Assembly (NCBI GenBank): GCA_035527095.1
Contig: DATLBC010000128.1
Coordinates: 1-60,657 of the forward strand
Direction: 5' to 3'
Origin: Sva-07 sp035527095
GTDB lineage: Bacteria > Actinomycetota > Acidimicrobiia > Acidimicrobiales > Ilumatobacteraceae
DNA length: 60,657 nt
Program-made: the position numbers and the translations under genes
Shown: one piece after another, positions 25,587-34,340 of the stretch
Layout: every line of letters begins with the position of its first letter
Numbering within the stretch: position 1 is the stretch's first letter
The notes under the pieces: generated by a model
What the model saw: the letters and a program-made list of their open reading frames with translations, nothing else
What the model was told of the DNA's origin: nothing
Database searches by the model: none

Positions 25587-26741
25587 ATGAAGAGCAGGGC
25601 GGCAATACTTCACGGGACCGGCCAGGAATGGCAGGTCCAGGAGATCGAGGTCGACGCACCCAAGACAGGGGAGGTGATCGTCGAGTGGAAGGCCGCCGGG
25701 CTGTGCCACTCCGACGAACACATGGTCACCGGCGACATGGTGCCGCCCGAGGAGGCCTGGCCGTCGATGGGTATCGATGACCTGTGGCCGCTCCTCGGCG
25801 GGCACGAGGGTGCGGGCGTGATCGCCGAGGTCGGCCCCGGCGTCACCAGCGTCGCCGCCGGCGATCACGTGTCGGCATCGTTCGTCCCGTCGTGTGGCCG
25901 CTGTCGCTACTGCTCGACGGGCCGCCAGAACCTGTGCGACGGCGGCGGGGGCGCGTTCGTCAAGGGGATGGCCACCGACGGCACGAGCCGTCACCGCGTT
26001 GCCGATGGCGGCCCCGAACTGACGCTGCTCGCCAAGCTCGGCACGTTCTCGCAGTATTCGTGCGTCGCTGAATCGCAGGTCATCAAGGTCGACACCGACC
26101 TGCCGCTCGAAGCGGTCGCGCTCGTGTCATGCGGCGTTGCGACCGGTTGGGGCTCGGCGACGAATCGTGCCGCCGTCGCGCCCGGCGACACGGTCGTCGT
26201 GGTCGGTATCGGCGGCATCGGCATCAATGCCGTGCAGGGCGCAGCAATGGCCGGTGCGCGTCGCGTCATCGCCGTCGACCCGATCGAGTTCAAGCGCGAG
26301 AAGGCGATGGAATTCGGCGCAACCGAGGCGTTCAGTTCGATGGAGGACGCCATGCCCGCCGTGATGGAGATGACCGAGGGGATGATGGCCGACAAGGTGA
26401 TCATGACCCCGGGCGTGATGTACGGCGACCTGATGGCACTCGGCACGAAGCTCGCCGGCAAGGGCGGCACGATCGTGGTCACCGGCGTGGCGCCGATCAC
26501 GCAGACCGAGTCGTCGGTCAACCTGTTCGAACTCGCAATGTGGAACAAGGAGATCAAGGGCACGATCTTCGGCTCGCTCAACCCGCGTGCCGACATCCCC
26601 AAGTTGCTGAACCTGTACCGCGACGGCCAGCTCAAGCTCGACGAGCTGATCACCAACCGCTACCGCCTCGACGAGATCAACGACGGCTACCAGGCGATGC
26701 GCGACGGAACGAACATCCGCGGCGTCGTCATGCACGGCTGA
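25587..26741 (+). CDS. NDMA-dependent (mycofactocin-type) zinc alcohol dehydrogenase 2
   Basis: Paralogue of the preceding gene, 384 residues. Catalytic zinc ligands are C40 (GLCHSDEH) and H73/E74 (GGHEG), the structural zinc cysteines are C103, C106, C109 and C117, and the Rossmann motif is VVGIGGIGINAVQGA. An insertion of about ten residues before GGHEG (MVPPEEAWPSMGIDDLWPLL) distinguishes it from copy 1 and probably reshapes the substrate pocket. The identical order of motifs and shared FKREKAM segment point to an old tandem duplication that has since diverged. Bound nicotinamide recycling by mycofactocin is inferred from the family and the genomic context. Confidence 0.92.
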   Translation: MKSRAAILHGTGQEWQVQEIEVDAPKTGEVIVEWKAAGLCHSDEHMVTGDMVPPEEAWPSMGIDDLWPLLGGHEGAGVIAEVGPGVTSVAAGDHVSASFVPSCGRCRYCSTGRQNLCDGGGGAFVKGMATDGTSRHRVADGGPELTLLAKLGTFSQYSCVAESQVIKVDTDLPLEAVALVSCGVATGWGSATNRAAVAPGDTVVVVGIGGIGINAVQGAAMAGARRVIAVDPIEFKREKAMEFGATEAFSSMEDAMPAVMEMTEGMMADKVIMTPGVMYGDLMALGTKLAGKGGTIVVTGVAPITQTESSVNLFELAMWNKEIKGTIFGSLNPRADIPKLLNLYRDGQLKLDELITNRYRLDEINDGYQAMRDGTNIRGVVMHG

Positions 26742-26814
26742 GGCAGCGCCGTCGCCGACGCTGATCCGTCGTCGCCGGCGATCGGTCGCTAGGTTCGGCG
26801 GTCGATGAGGTCAC

Positions 26815-27774
26815 ATGCCTGAGCCCGCCGTTCCCGGTGTGCCCCACCCGCTCCCGTCCGAACTCGTCGAGTCGATCGGTTCTACGGTGGTCGGTCGTCG
26901 ACGCGAGATCGAGTTGGTCGTTGCGGCACTGATCGCCGACCGACACGTTCTGATCGAAGGCCCTCCCGGCACCGGCAAGTCGACGCTGCTGCGAACGGTC
27001 GCCCACGAACTCGGCGTCGGGTTCGAGTTCGTCGAGGGCAACGCCGAGCTCACACCGGCTCGTCTCGTCGGGCACTTCGATCCCGCACGGGTGATGGCGG
27101 AGGGCTACGACGCCGACGTCTTCGTCGATGGCCCGCTCGCGTCGGCGTTGCGAGACGGCTCGCTGCTCTACGTCGAGGAGATCAACCGTGTCCCCGAAGA
27201 GACGCTGAACGTCCTGATCACGGTGATGAGCGAAGGGGAGCTGCACGTGCCGCGACTGGGCCGGCTCGCCGCAGCGCCGGGGTTCCGTCTCGTGGCAGCG
27301 ATGAACCCGTTCGACGCAATCGGCACCGCCCGGATCTCCGGGGCGGTCTACGACCGCGTCTGCCGCCTCGCCGTCGACTACCAGACCGCGATCGACGAGC
27401 GCCAGATCACGCTGCGCGAATCGGGCACGTCCGACCTCGACCCCGACTGGGTCGCCAAGGTCGTCGAACTCGTACGGCTGACGCGAGCACACGGCGACCT
27501 CCGAGTCGGCTCGTCGGTGCGCGGAGCGATCGACATGTGTGCCGTGGCATCGTCGCTCGCCGCAGTGCGCGGGTCGTCGGTGGCTGCCGGAGATGTCTCA
27601 CTCGACGCCGCACTCGTGGCGCTGTCCGGTCGGGTCCGCCTCCGCGAGGGCAGTACCCGATCCGCGGAGGACATCGTCCGAGAACTCTGGACGTCAGTGT
27701 TCGGCAAGCAGGACGACGACGGGTCGAAGCGGGGAAAAGCGATCGCCCCGACCGGGGCGACGCCGGTTCGCTGA
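26815..27774 (+). CDS. MoxR-type AAA+ ATPase
   Basis: Chaperone-like ATPase of 319 residues. Walker A is GPPGTGKST (49-57), Walker B is LLYVEEINR (about 118-126), sensor 1 is in AAMNPFD and the lid domain follows. MoxR proteins work with a von Willebrand A protein to insert metals or remodel target complexes, and such a gene follows immediately. In many actinobacteria these pairs accompany dehydrogenase genes. Here the two alcohol dehydrogenases lie directly upstream, 73 bases away, which hints at a role in their maturation, but this is inference. Confidence 0.9.
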   Translation: MPEPAVPGVPHPLPSELVESIGSTVVGRRREIELVVAALIADRHVLIEGPPGTGKSTLLRTVAHELGVGFEFVEGNAELTPARLVGHFDPARVMAEGYDADVFVDGPLASALRDGSLLYVEEINRVPEETLNVLITVMSEGELHVPRLGRLAAAPGFRLVAAMNPFDAIGTARISGAVYDRVCRLAVDYQTAIDERQITLRESGTSDLDPDWVAKVVELVRLTRAHGDLRVGSSVRGAIDMCAVASSLAAVRGSSVAAGDVSLDAALVALSGRVRLREGSTRSAEDIVRELWTSVFGKQDDDGSKRGKAIAPTGATPVR

Positions 27775-28712
27775 ACAGCCCGCAGCCGGCCAAGGAGGGC
27801 GACGCCGCCGACGAGGAGGTCGCCAAGGCGCGTCGCAAGACGACGTCGCGCCGGGCGCTCGAACAACAACCGCATTTCGACGAGATCTCGCCCGAGGTCG
27901 GCGAACTCGACGAAGAGGCGGTGTCGAAAGCGCTCGATGACGATCCGGACGACACCTTGGCGTTGCTGGCCGACCTCACCGGCGCCACCGACCCGAAGCT
28001 GCGGGAACTTGCTCGCCGGCTCGCCGGCCAGCTGTTCCTCGACATCGCCAAGAGGGGGCCCGCCTCGCCACGCGGCGTCGGTCAGCTGCGCACGCAGCGG
28101 TATCGACCCGATGGTGGGGATCTCGACGTCGACGCCAGCCTCGATGCGCTGGTGACCGCGCGCGCCGAGAGTGCCGCCGTCGATCCGGACGACCTGCGCG
28201 TGCGGTCGTGGTCAACGCCTGGCACCGCGATCTGTCTGTTGGTCGATCGCAGCGGATCGATGACCGGTCGGCCGTTGGCCACGGCAGCTGTGGCAGCGTC
28301 CGCGGTGGCGTGGCGCAGCCCCGACGACTACTCGGTGTTGTCGTTCGGCAAGGACGTCGTGGCTGCCAAGAGCCAGGACGTCGCAAAGCCGAACGAGGGC
28401 GTGATCGACTCGGTGTTGGCGCTGCGCGGCTTCGGCACGACGGACGTCGCCGCTGCGCTGACCGCTGCAGCTGAGCAGCTCTCGCGATCGAGGGCGGGCC
28501 GCAAGGTCGTCGTACTGCTGTCGGACTGTCGAGCGACCGCCCCCGGCGACGTGCCGGCGGCCGCACGCCGTGTCGGAGAGCTCGTGATCGTGGCGCCCGA
28601 GTCCGACGACGCCGAAGCCCGCGAACTCGCGGAACAGGTGGGGGCCCGATTCACGACAGTTGCGGGTCCGTCCGACGCGGTCGCAGCGCTCGCACGGGTG
28701 CTCGACGCTTGA
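27771..28712 (+). CDS. von Willebrand factor A domain protein, MoxR partner
   Basis: About 313 residues. A charged N-terminal helical part (about 1-110) contains the acidic run SPEVGELDEEAVSKALDDDPDD. A VWA domain with the metal-ion-dependent adhesion site DRSGSMT (about 155-161) and a later TTDVAAALTAA/LLSDCRA pair completes the MIDAS. The start is uncertain. No ATG, GTG or TTG was found in frame near the end of moxR; a CTG at 27771 overlapping the moxR stop as CTGA is the neatest candidate, otherwise translation begins well inside moxR. It forms a complex with the upstream ATPase in the family model. It converges on the LCP gene. Confidence 0.85.
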   Translation: MNSPQPAKEGDAADEEVAKARRKTTSRRALEQQPHFDEISPEVGELDEEAVSKALDDDPDDTLALLADLTGATDPKLRELARRLAGQLFLDIAKRGPASPRGVGQLRTQRYRPDGGDLDVDASLDALVTARAESAAVDPDDLRVRSWSTPGTAICLLVDRSGSMTGRPLATAAVAASAVAWRSPDDYSVLSFGKDVVAAKSQDVAKPNEGVIDSVLALRGFGTTDVAAALTAAAEQLSRSRAGRKVVVLLSDCRATAPGDVPAAARRVGELVIVAPESDDAEARELAEQVGARFTTVAGPSDAVAALARVLDA

Positions 28713-28730
28713 CGGGTGGGTCTGCGACCT

Positions 28731-28757
28731 GTGCGTCTGGTCTCAGCCCAGGCGCAC
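28731..28757. terminator. Bidirectional hairpin between converging VWA and LCP genes
   Basis: GTGCGTCTGG (28731-28740) pairs with CCAGGCGCAC (28748-28757) over 10 positions with one G-T pair and a 7-base loop. It lies in the 48-base gap between two converging stop codons, where a shared terminator is expected. No T-run follows on either side. Confidence 0.5.
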
Positions 28758-28760
28758 CGG

Positions 28761-30173
28761 TCAGCAGGAGATGTTCTTGTCCGGGACGACGCCGAAGAGG
28801 TTCTCGTCGGCCTGGACTCGCGGCAGCGTCGTCGCCGGCACCGTCGAACCGGCGTCGTCGTCGGTTGGCGACGGCTGCTCGACGGTTGGCACCGCAGTCG
28901 TGGTGGACCCCGGCTCGATCACCTGGATCGGGGCGCCACTGAGGGTGGCCTCGCCACGGAAGATCGCAAGGATGGCTTGCATGTTGTCGCCGTTGAGCGA
29001 GGGGACCAACACCGCGTTGCCCTGGACGGTTCTCGGATCGGCGTTGATCTGATAGGTCGTGATCGCCGTCGGGTCGACGCCGCTGAGCACCCCGGCGAAC
29101 TCGAGCATCTTGCGAGGGGTCAAGTTGGGGTCGGCGACGATGTACTCCGACAACGTCTCGATCAGGCCGCCGGCGACGTCGGGGTTGTAGGCGCCCTTCG
29201 ACAGGAGTCGCGTCACCGTCCGTCGCAGGAAGTCCTGTTGGCGCGAGATGCGGCCGAGGTCGGACGTGGGGTCCTGCTGCCACTCGCCGTTCTCGTCGAG
29301 GTACTGCAGCTTTCTCGACCGGGCGTATGCGAGGGCGTGGTCGCCGTCGAAGGTGAAGCAACCGGCAGCGGGCACGTTGAGCCCGGTGTTCGGGTCGCGA
29401 ACCGGGGTGGCGAACGGCACGGCCACCCCGTCGACCGCGTTGACGAGCGTGCGGAACGCGCAGAAGTCGACCTGCACGAAGTGGTCGGTGTTGATCCCGA
29501 AGTTCTGGTAGATCGTGTCGATCAGCTTCTGGGGGTTGTCGCGCTCGTACGCCTCGTTGATACGGCCCTTGCGAGATGTGCCGGCGATGTCGACGAAGAG
29601 GTCGCGAGGGAACGACAGCACGGCGACTTGCGACGTGCTCGGATTGACGCGCCACATCATGATCGTGTCACTGCGCTCGCCCAGGTTGGACCGGTCGCCG
29701 AACGCAGGCGCATACGGAGAGTCGGGGTCGATGCACGAGTTGTTGTCGGCGCCGGTGATCAGAAAGTTCTTGGCGTCGGGTTCGACGCGAGGGAATGTCT
29801 CGGGCGGTGCATCCGGATCGCCGGCTTCGGCCTCACCGGCTTCGCCGATTTCGTCGCCGGTGCCCGATTCGGCAGCTTGGATGGCGTCGGACTGGGACGG
29901 GTCGACGATTGCAGGAGCGATGTTGCGGTCCTCGACCACACGTTGGCCGGCATAGAGGGCCCCAGCGGCCCCGAACGATCCGATGGCCATCACGAACACC
30001 GCCACGATCGTGAGGCGCTGCGGCCATGTTCGCGGAATTCTCGTGGCGGACTTCGGCGGCTCGCTCGGCTTCGGCGGTGTCGGCGGAGGCGGCACCGCGA
30101 CGGTGACGACAACCGGCGGCGGATCGGGGGTGGGGTCCGATGCGGTGGTGTCGGGCTCGTTCGGGTCGGACAT
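28761..30173 (-). CDS. LytR-CpsA-Psr (LCP) family cell-wall polymer ligase
   Basis: Membrane-anchored phosphotransferase of 470 residues that attaches glycopolymers to peptidoglycan. A cytosolic Pro/Thr-rich N-terminus (1-48) precedes one membrane helix (about 50-72). The LCP domain (about 135-400) contains the pyrophosphate/polyprenyl-binding arginines and aspartates in GERSDTIMMWRV, SFPRDLFVDI and DHALAYARSRK, and ends with the typical RISRQQDFLRR. A Thr/Pro-rich tail follows. In other actinobacteria the ligated polymer is arabinogalactan or teichoic-like; which applies here is unknown. It stands alone on the minus strand. Confidence 0.93.
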   Translation of the reverse strand: MSDPNEPDTTASDPTPDPPPVVVTVAVPPPPTPPKPSEPPKSATRIPRTWPQRLTIVAVFVMAIGSFGAAGALYAGQRVVEDRNIAPAIVDPSQSDAIQAAESGTGDEIGEAGEAEAGDPDAPPETFPRVEPDAKNFLITGADNNSCIDPDSPYAPAFGDRSNLGERSDTIMMWRVNPSTSQVAVLSFPRDLFVDIAGTSRKGRINEAYERDNPQKLIDTIYQNFGINTDHFVQVDFCAFRTLVNAVDGVAVPFATPVRDPNTGLNVPAAGCFTFDGDHALAYARSRKLQYLDENGEWQQDPTSDLGRISRQQDFLRRTVTRLLSKGAYNPDVAGGLIETLSEYIVADPNLTPRKMLEFAGVLSGVDPTAITTYQINADPRTVQGNAVLVPSLNGDNMQAILAIFRGEATLSGAPIQVIEPGSTTTAVPTVEQPSPTDDDAGSTVPATTLPRVQADENLFGVVPDKNISC

Positions 30174-30222
30174 GTCGGCGCCGACGATACTGCCCCTGCC
30201 CGCTGCCTCCTGGTCGCGCCGT

Positions 30223-30272
30223 GCGGTCAGGGGTGAGCGGTCAGAGGTGAGCTACCTGAGGCGAGCGGTCAG
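30223..30272. repeat. GCGGTCAG repeat with 14-nt period
   Basis: GCGGTCAG occurs at 30223, 30237 and 30265, and the intervening 14-nt step at 30251 is degenerate. The repeat fills the gap between the valS stop and the LCP start, overlapping the valS stop codon. It could be a short tandem duplication or a set of half-sites upstream of the LCP gene. Confidence 0.5.
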
Positions 30273-32824
30273 TCCTCGTCGGCGAGCGTGACCACGGTAC
30301 CCAGCGTCGCTCCGTCGACGAGATCGAGGGTGCGGATCGATCCGGCGTCGACGAGATCGTGCCGTCCCGCATCGATCGCCGGGTGCAAGGTCAATGGCGC
30401 CGTGACGACGAGGGTGGCCACGACGGCACGCTGGCTGCGCTTGGCCTCGGTCTTCGCTCGTCGAACCTGGGTGAGCACCTCGATGGTGACGTCGGCAAGC
30501 GTCGGATCGCCGAACGGCGTTGCGGCAGTGCCCGATGCGGTCGGCCACGGCGCAAGATGCACGCTCGAGTCGTTCCACCAACTCCAGGCTTCTTCGGTTG
30601 CGAAGGGAAGGATGGGTGCGAACAGGCGTTGCACGGCACCGAGCGCTTCGCGCAGTGCTCGCTTGGCCGACTCGGCACCTTGTGGTCGCTGCTCGTCGTA
30701 GGTGCGCCCCTTGACCAACTCGACGTAGTTGTCGCAGAACCACCAGAAGAACGCCTCGGTGCGCTCCAGCGCCCGGGCGTAGTCGAACGCGTCGAACGCC
30801 GCGGTCGCGTCGTCGATCACGCCGTCGAGCTTGGCGAGCATCGACCGGTCGATCGGGTCGGTGACGGCGTCATCGAGCGAACGGTCGTCCGAGGGTGCAC
30901 CGAACTGCAGCACGAACTTGGTGACGTTGAGCAGCTTGTTGGCCAGCTTGCGGCCGACCTTCATCTGCTCTTCGCTGAAGGCGGTGTCCACACCCGGTCG
31001 AGCAGACCCGGCCCAGTAGCGCACCGCATCGGTGCCGTAGGTTTCGAAGAGATCGAGCGGCGTGACGACGTTGCCCTTCGACTTCGACATCTTCTTGCGG
31101 TCGGGGTCGAGAATCCAGCCCGAGAGCGCGGCATGACTCCACGGAGCGCAGCCGAACTCGTGGTGGCTGCGGGTGATCGTCGAGAAGAGCCAGGTGCGGA
31201 TGATGTCGTGCGCCTGCGGCCGCATGTCCATCGGGAAGACGTGCTCGAACAGGTCGTTGTCCTCCTCCCAGCCGCCGGCGATCTGCGGCGTCAGCGACGA
31301 GGTGGCCCACGTGTCGAAGACGTCGGGATCACCCGTGAATCCACCGGGCTCACCGCGCTGGCTCTCGGTGTAGCCCTCGGGAGCGTCGGTCGACGGGTCG
31401 ATCGGCAGGCGCGATTCGTCCGGCAACAACGGCTCGTCGTAGCGGGGCTCGCCGTGCTCATCGAGCGCATACCAGATGGGGATCGGCACGCCGAAGAATC
31501 GCTGGCGGCTCACGAGCCAGTCGCCGTTGAGCCCCTCGACCCAATTGTCGTAGCGGTGCTGCATGTGGGCGGGATGCCAGGTGACCTCGGTGCCGCGTGA
31601 CACGAGCGCGCCGCGCAGGTCCGCGTCGCGGCCGCCGTTGCGGATGTACCACTGACGCGAGGTGACGATCTCGAGCGGACGATCGCCGCGCTCGTAGAAC
31701 TTCACCGGATGCTGGATGCCGCGCGGCTCGCCGATCAGGAGCCCCTGCTCGACGAGTTGCTCGACGACGACCTTCTGCGCCTGCTTGACGGTGAGTCCGG
31801 CGATGGTGGCGTAGGCCGCGGGGTCGACGCCGTCGGGGGCGTCGGCGTGGAGGCGGCCGTCGCGGCCGATGATTGCCCGCATGGGCAGGTTCAGTTCACG
31901 CCACCACGTGACGTCGGTGGTGTCGCCGAACGTACAGATCATCGCGATGCCAGTGCCCTTGTCGGGCTGCGCGAGTTCGTGGGCGACGATCGGCACCTCG
32001 ACGCCGTACAGCGGGGTGCGCACCGTTGTGCCGAAGTGAGGTTGGTAACGCTCATCGTCGGGGTGCGCGACCAGCGCAACGCAGGCGGCGAGCAGCTCGG
32101 GCCGAGTGGTGTCGATCTCGATGGCTCCGTTGCCGTCAGACCGTGCGAACGGGATCGTGTGATAGGCGCCCGGACGATCGCGGTCTTCCATCTCGGCCTG
32201 TGCGACCGCAGTTCGGAAATCGATGTCCCACAGGGTGGGTGCCTCTTGGCTGTAGGCCTCGCCGCGTGTGACGTTGCGGAGGAATGCGCGCTGGCTGGCA
32301 CGCCTCGACCGCTCGTCGATGGTGGCGTACTGATGGTTCCAGTCGACCGAGAGGCCGAGCCGCTTGAGCAGGGCTTCGAAGACCTGCTCGTCGAGTTCGA
32401 CCAGTTCGTCGCACAACTCGAGGAAGTTGGGTCGCGAGATCGGAATGGCGTGGTGGTTCTTCGGAGGGTCGCCGCGAAACGGCGGCTCGAATCCGTCGAC
32501 GTAGTGCTGGCTCGGATCGCAGCGCACGCCGTAGTAGTTCTGCACCCGGCGCTCGGTGGGGAGGCCGTTGTCGTCCCACCCCATGGGGTAGAACACGGCC
32601 TTGCCCGACATGCGCTGATAGCGAGCGATCGTGTCGGTGTGGGTGTAGCTGAACACGTGGCCCATGTGCAGTGAGCCGCTCACCGTGGGCGGTGGGGTGT
32701 CGATGGAGAAGACGCCCTCGCGAGGTACCGACGCGTCGAAGCGGTACGTGCCATCGGAGTCCCACTGGGCAGCCCAGCGGTCTTCGATGCCGTCGAGCGT
32801 CGGCTTGTCGGGGATGTTCGCCAT
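30269..32824 (-). CDS. valS: Valyl-tRNA synthetase, archaeal-type
   Basis: Charges tRNA-Val in the cytosol. 851 residues. The class I signatures are HMGH (53-56) and KMSKS in DRKKMSKSKGNV. The segment MGWDDNGLPTERR replaces the bacterial PGTDHAGIATQ form; that replacement is typical of the archaeal-type ValS found in archaea, Rickettsia and scattered bacteria. An editing domain (about 220-360) and the anticodon-binding C-terminus follow; the long bacterial C-terminal coiled coil is absent. It starts 145 bases from the divergent cysS start, with a 52-nt palindrome in between. Confidence 0.95.
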   Translation of the reverse strand: MANIPDKPTLDGIEDRWAAQWDSDGTYRFDASVPREGVFSIDTPPPTVSGSLHMGHVFSYTHTDTIARYQRMSGKAVFYPMGWDDNGLPTERRVQNYYGVRCDPSQHYVDGFEPPFRGDPPKNHHAIPISRPNFLELCDELVELDEQVFEALLKRLGLSVDWNHQYATIDERSRRASQRAFLRNVTRGEAYSQEAPTLWDIDFRTAVAQAEMEDRDRPGAYHTIPFARSDGNGAIEIDTTRPELLAACVALVAHPDDERYQPHFGTTVRTPLYGVEVPIVAHELAQPDKGTGIAMICTFGDTTDVTWWRELNLPMRAIIGRDGRLHADAPDGVDPAAYATIAGLTVKQAQKVVVEQLVEQGLLIGEPRGIQHPVKFYERGDRPLEIVTSRQWYIRNGGRDADLRGALVSRGTEVTWHPAHMQHRYDNWVEGLNGDWLVSRQRFFGVPIPIWYALDEHGEPRYDEPLLPDESRLPIDPSTDAPEGYTESQRGEPGGFTGDPDVFDTWATSSLTPQIAGGWEEDNDLFEHVFPMDMRPQAHDIIRTWLFSTITRSHHEFGCAPWSHAALSGWILDPDRKKMSKSKGNVVTPLDLFETYGTDAVRYWAGSARPGVDTAFSEEQMKVGRKLANKLLNVTKFVLQFGAPSDDRSLDDAVTDPIDRSMLAKLDGVIDDATAAFDAFDYARALERTEAFFWWFCDNYVELVKGRTYDEQRPQGAESAKRALREALGAVQRLFAPILPFATEEAWSWWNDSSVHLAPWPTASGTAATPFGDPTLADVTIEVLTQVRRAKTEAKRSQRAVVATLVVTAPLTLHPAIDAGRHDLVDAGSIRTLDLVDGATLGTVVTLADED

Positions 32825-32867
32825 AGACCGCCGAGGCTACCGACTTGCCCCCACCCCCTCCCCAGAA

Positions 32868-32919
32868 CGTTTGCGTCGGGATCTGGGTGGGGTGGCTCAC
32901 CGGAACCCCGACGCAAACG
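32868..32919. repeat. 52-nt palindromic element, family 1, copy B
   Basis: Arms CGTTTGCGTCGGG (32868-32880) and CCCGACGCAAACG (32907-32919) are perfect 13-bp complements and identical to copy A. The 26-nt middle holds a weaker GGTG/CACC stem. It occupies the divergent promoter region between valS and cysS, and an in-frame ATG for cysS lies only five bases beyond it. Confidence 0.85.
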
Positions 32920-32969
32920 GGTAAATGGTGCCGGGGCGGGTGGAGGGGGTGCTCGTAGACTTCGATGCC

Positions 32970-34340
32970 GTGCTGCACCTCTACGACACCGCGACGCGAT
33001 CCGTGCGCGAGCTGGCCCTTCGCGAGCCGGGCAAGGTCAGCATCTACCTGTGCGGTCCCACGGTGTACGGCCCGCCGCACCTCGGCCACGGCCGAGCGAC
33101 GCTCGTCTACGACATCCTGCGGCGCTACCTCGAATGGACCGGCCTCGAGGTCCGCCTCGTGTCGAACATCACCGACATCGAGGACAAGATCATCGAGCGA
33201 GCCCTTCGTGAAGGCCGACCGTGGCAGGACATCACCACCAAGTGCGAGGCCATCTGGTGGCAGGCGATGGACGCTGTCGAGTTCGAGCGCCCGTCCGACA
33301 CGCCCCACGCCACCGAGTACGTCGACGAGATGGTCGCGATGATCGGCGAGTTGATCGCGAGCGATCACGCCTACGTCACCGACGATGGCGTCTACATGTC
33401 GGTCGAGTCCGTCGACGACTACGGCTTGCTCGCCCATCAGTCGGTCGACGACATGCGCTCGGGCGGCGGTGACCGCGAGGTCGTCGGTGCGGCCGGCAAG
33501 CGCCATCCGGCCGACTTCGTCTTGTGGAAGTTCGCCACCGGCCCGGCCACCGAGAGCGATCCGGCGTGGCCGTCGCCGTGGGGTGATGGCCGCCCAGGCT
33601 GGCACTCCGAATGCGTGGTGATGAGCCTCGACCTCCTCGGCGAAGGCTTCGACCTGCACTGTGGCGGTCAGGATCTGCGCTTCCCGCACCACGAGAACGA
33701 ACGCGCCCAAGCCGTTGCGCTCGGCAAGACGTTCGCCAACCACTGGATGCACAACGGGTTCGTCGTCGACGCCGAGGGCGAGAAGATGTCGAAGAGCCTC
33801 GGCAACGTGTCGAACCTGCTCGACCTCATCGAGAACTACGACCCGCGTGCGTATCGGATGGTCCTGCTGCAGTCGCACTACCGCAGCCCGGTGAAGATCA
33901 CCCAGGACGGCATCGACGCCGCGGTCAAGTCGTTGGCGGGCCTCGATGGATTCGCGGCGCGCGTCGCTGCCGTCGCCACTGCCGAGCCCGACATCGCCGT
34001 GCTGGGCGAGTTCCGGGAAGCGATGGACGACGACCTCGACACGCCGCGGTCGACGGCGCTGTTGTTCGACACCGTTCGGCGTGCGAATGCCGCGCTCGAC
34101 GCGGGTGACGGTGACACTGCCGCCTCGCTCGTCGCTGCCGTGTACGAGATCGCCGGCGCGGTCGGGCTGCGGCTCGGCTCGGAGGAGGACGTCGATGCCG
34201 AGTCGCTCGCACGCGCCAAGACATTGGACGCCGCCCGCGCCGCGAAGGACTTCGCCGCCGCCGACGCTTTGCGTGCTGAGCTCCAAGCCGAGGGATGGAC
34301 GGTGGAGACCACCCGCGACGGCACGTCGCTTCGGCGGTGA
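32970..34340 (+). CDS. cysS: Cysteinyl-tRNA synthetase
   Basis: Charges tRNA-Cys. 456 residues from GTG 32970 (VLHLYDTATR), the usual start in this family; in-frame GTG 32949 and ATG 32925 are alternatives. The class I HIGH variant is HLGH (37-40). Zinc ligands are C28, the Cys in WHSECVVM and the His/Glu of FPHHENE. KMSKS is intact in GEKMSKSLGNV. The presence of KMSKS, the HCGGQDLRFPHHENE block and the C-terminal DALRAELQAEGWTVE helix mark it as CysS rather than the related mycothiol ligase MshC. Its stop overlaps the acyltransferase start (GTGA). Confidence 0.94.
   Translation: MLHLYDTATRSVRELALREPGKVSIYLCGPTVYGPPHLGHGRATLVYDILRRYLEWTGLEVRLVSNITDIEDKIIERALREGRPWQDITTKCEAIWWQAMDAVEFERPSDTPHATEYVDEMVAMIGELIASDHAYVTDDGVYMSVESVDDYGLLAHQSVDDMRSGGGDREVVGAAGKRHPADFVLWKFATGPATESDPAWPSPWGDGRPGWHSECVVMSLDLLGEGFDLHCGGQDLRFPHHENERAQAVALGKTFANHWMHNGFVVDAEGEKMSKSLGNVSNLLDLIENYDPRAYRMVLLQSHYRSPVKITQDGIDAAVKSLAGLDGFAARVAAVATAEPDIAVLGEFREAMDDDLDTPRSTALLFDTVRRANAALDAGDGDTAASLVAAVYEIAGAVGLRLGSEEDVDAESLARAKTLDAARAAKDFAAADALRAELQAEGWTVETTRDGTSLRR

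Noticed and set aside
32136..34286. 716-codon minus-strand frame across cysS and valS
   Set aside because: Antisense to cysS and in the wrong frame of valS; low-complexity translation.
32970..34340. Possible mycothiol ligase MshC rather than CysS
   Set aside because: KMSKS, the HCGGQDLRFPHHENE block and full-length C-terminal domain fit CysS better.
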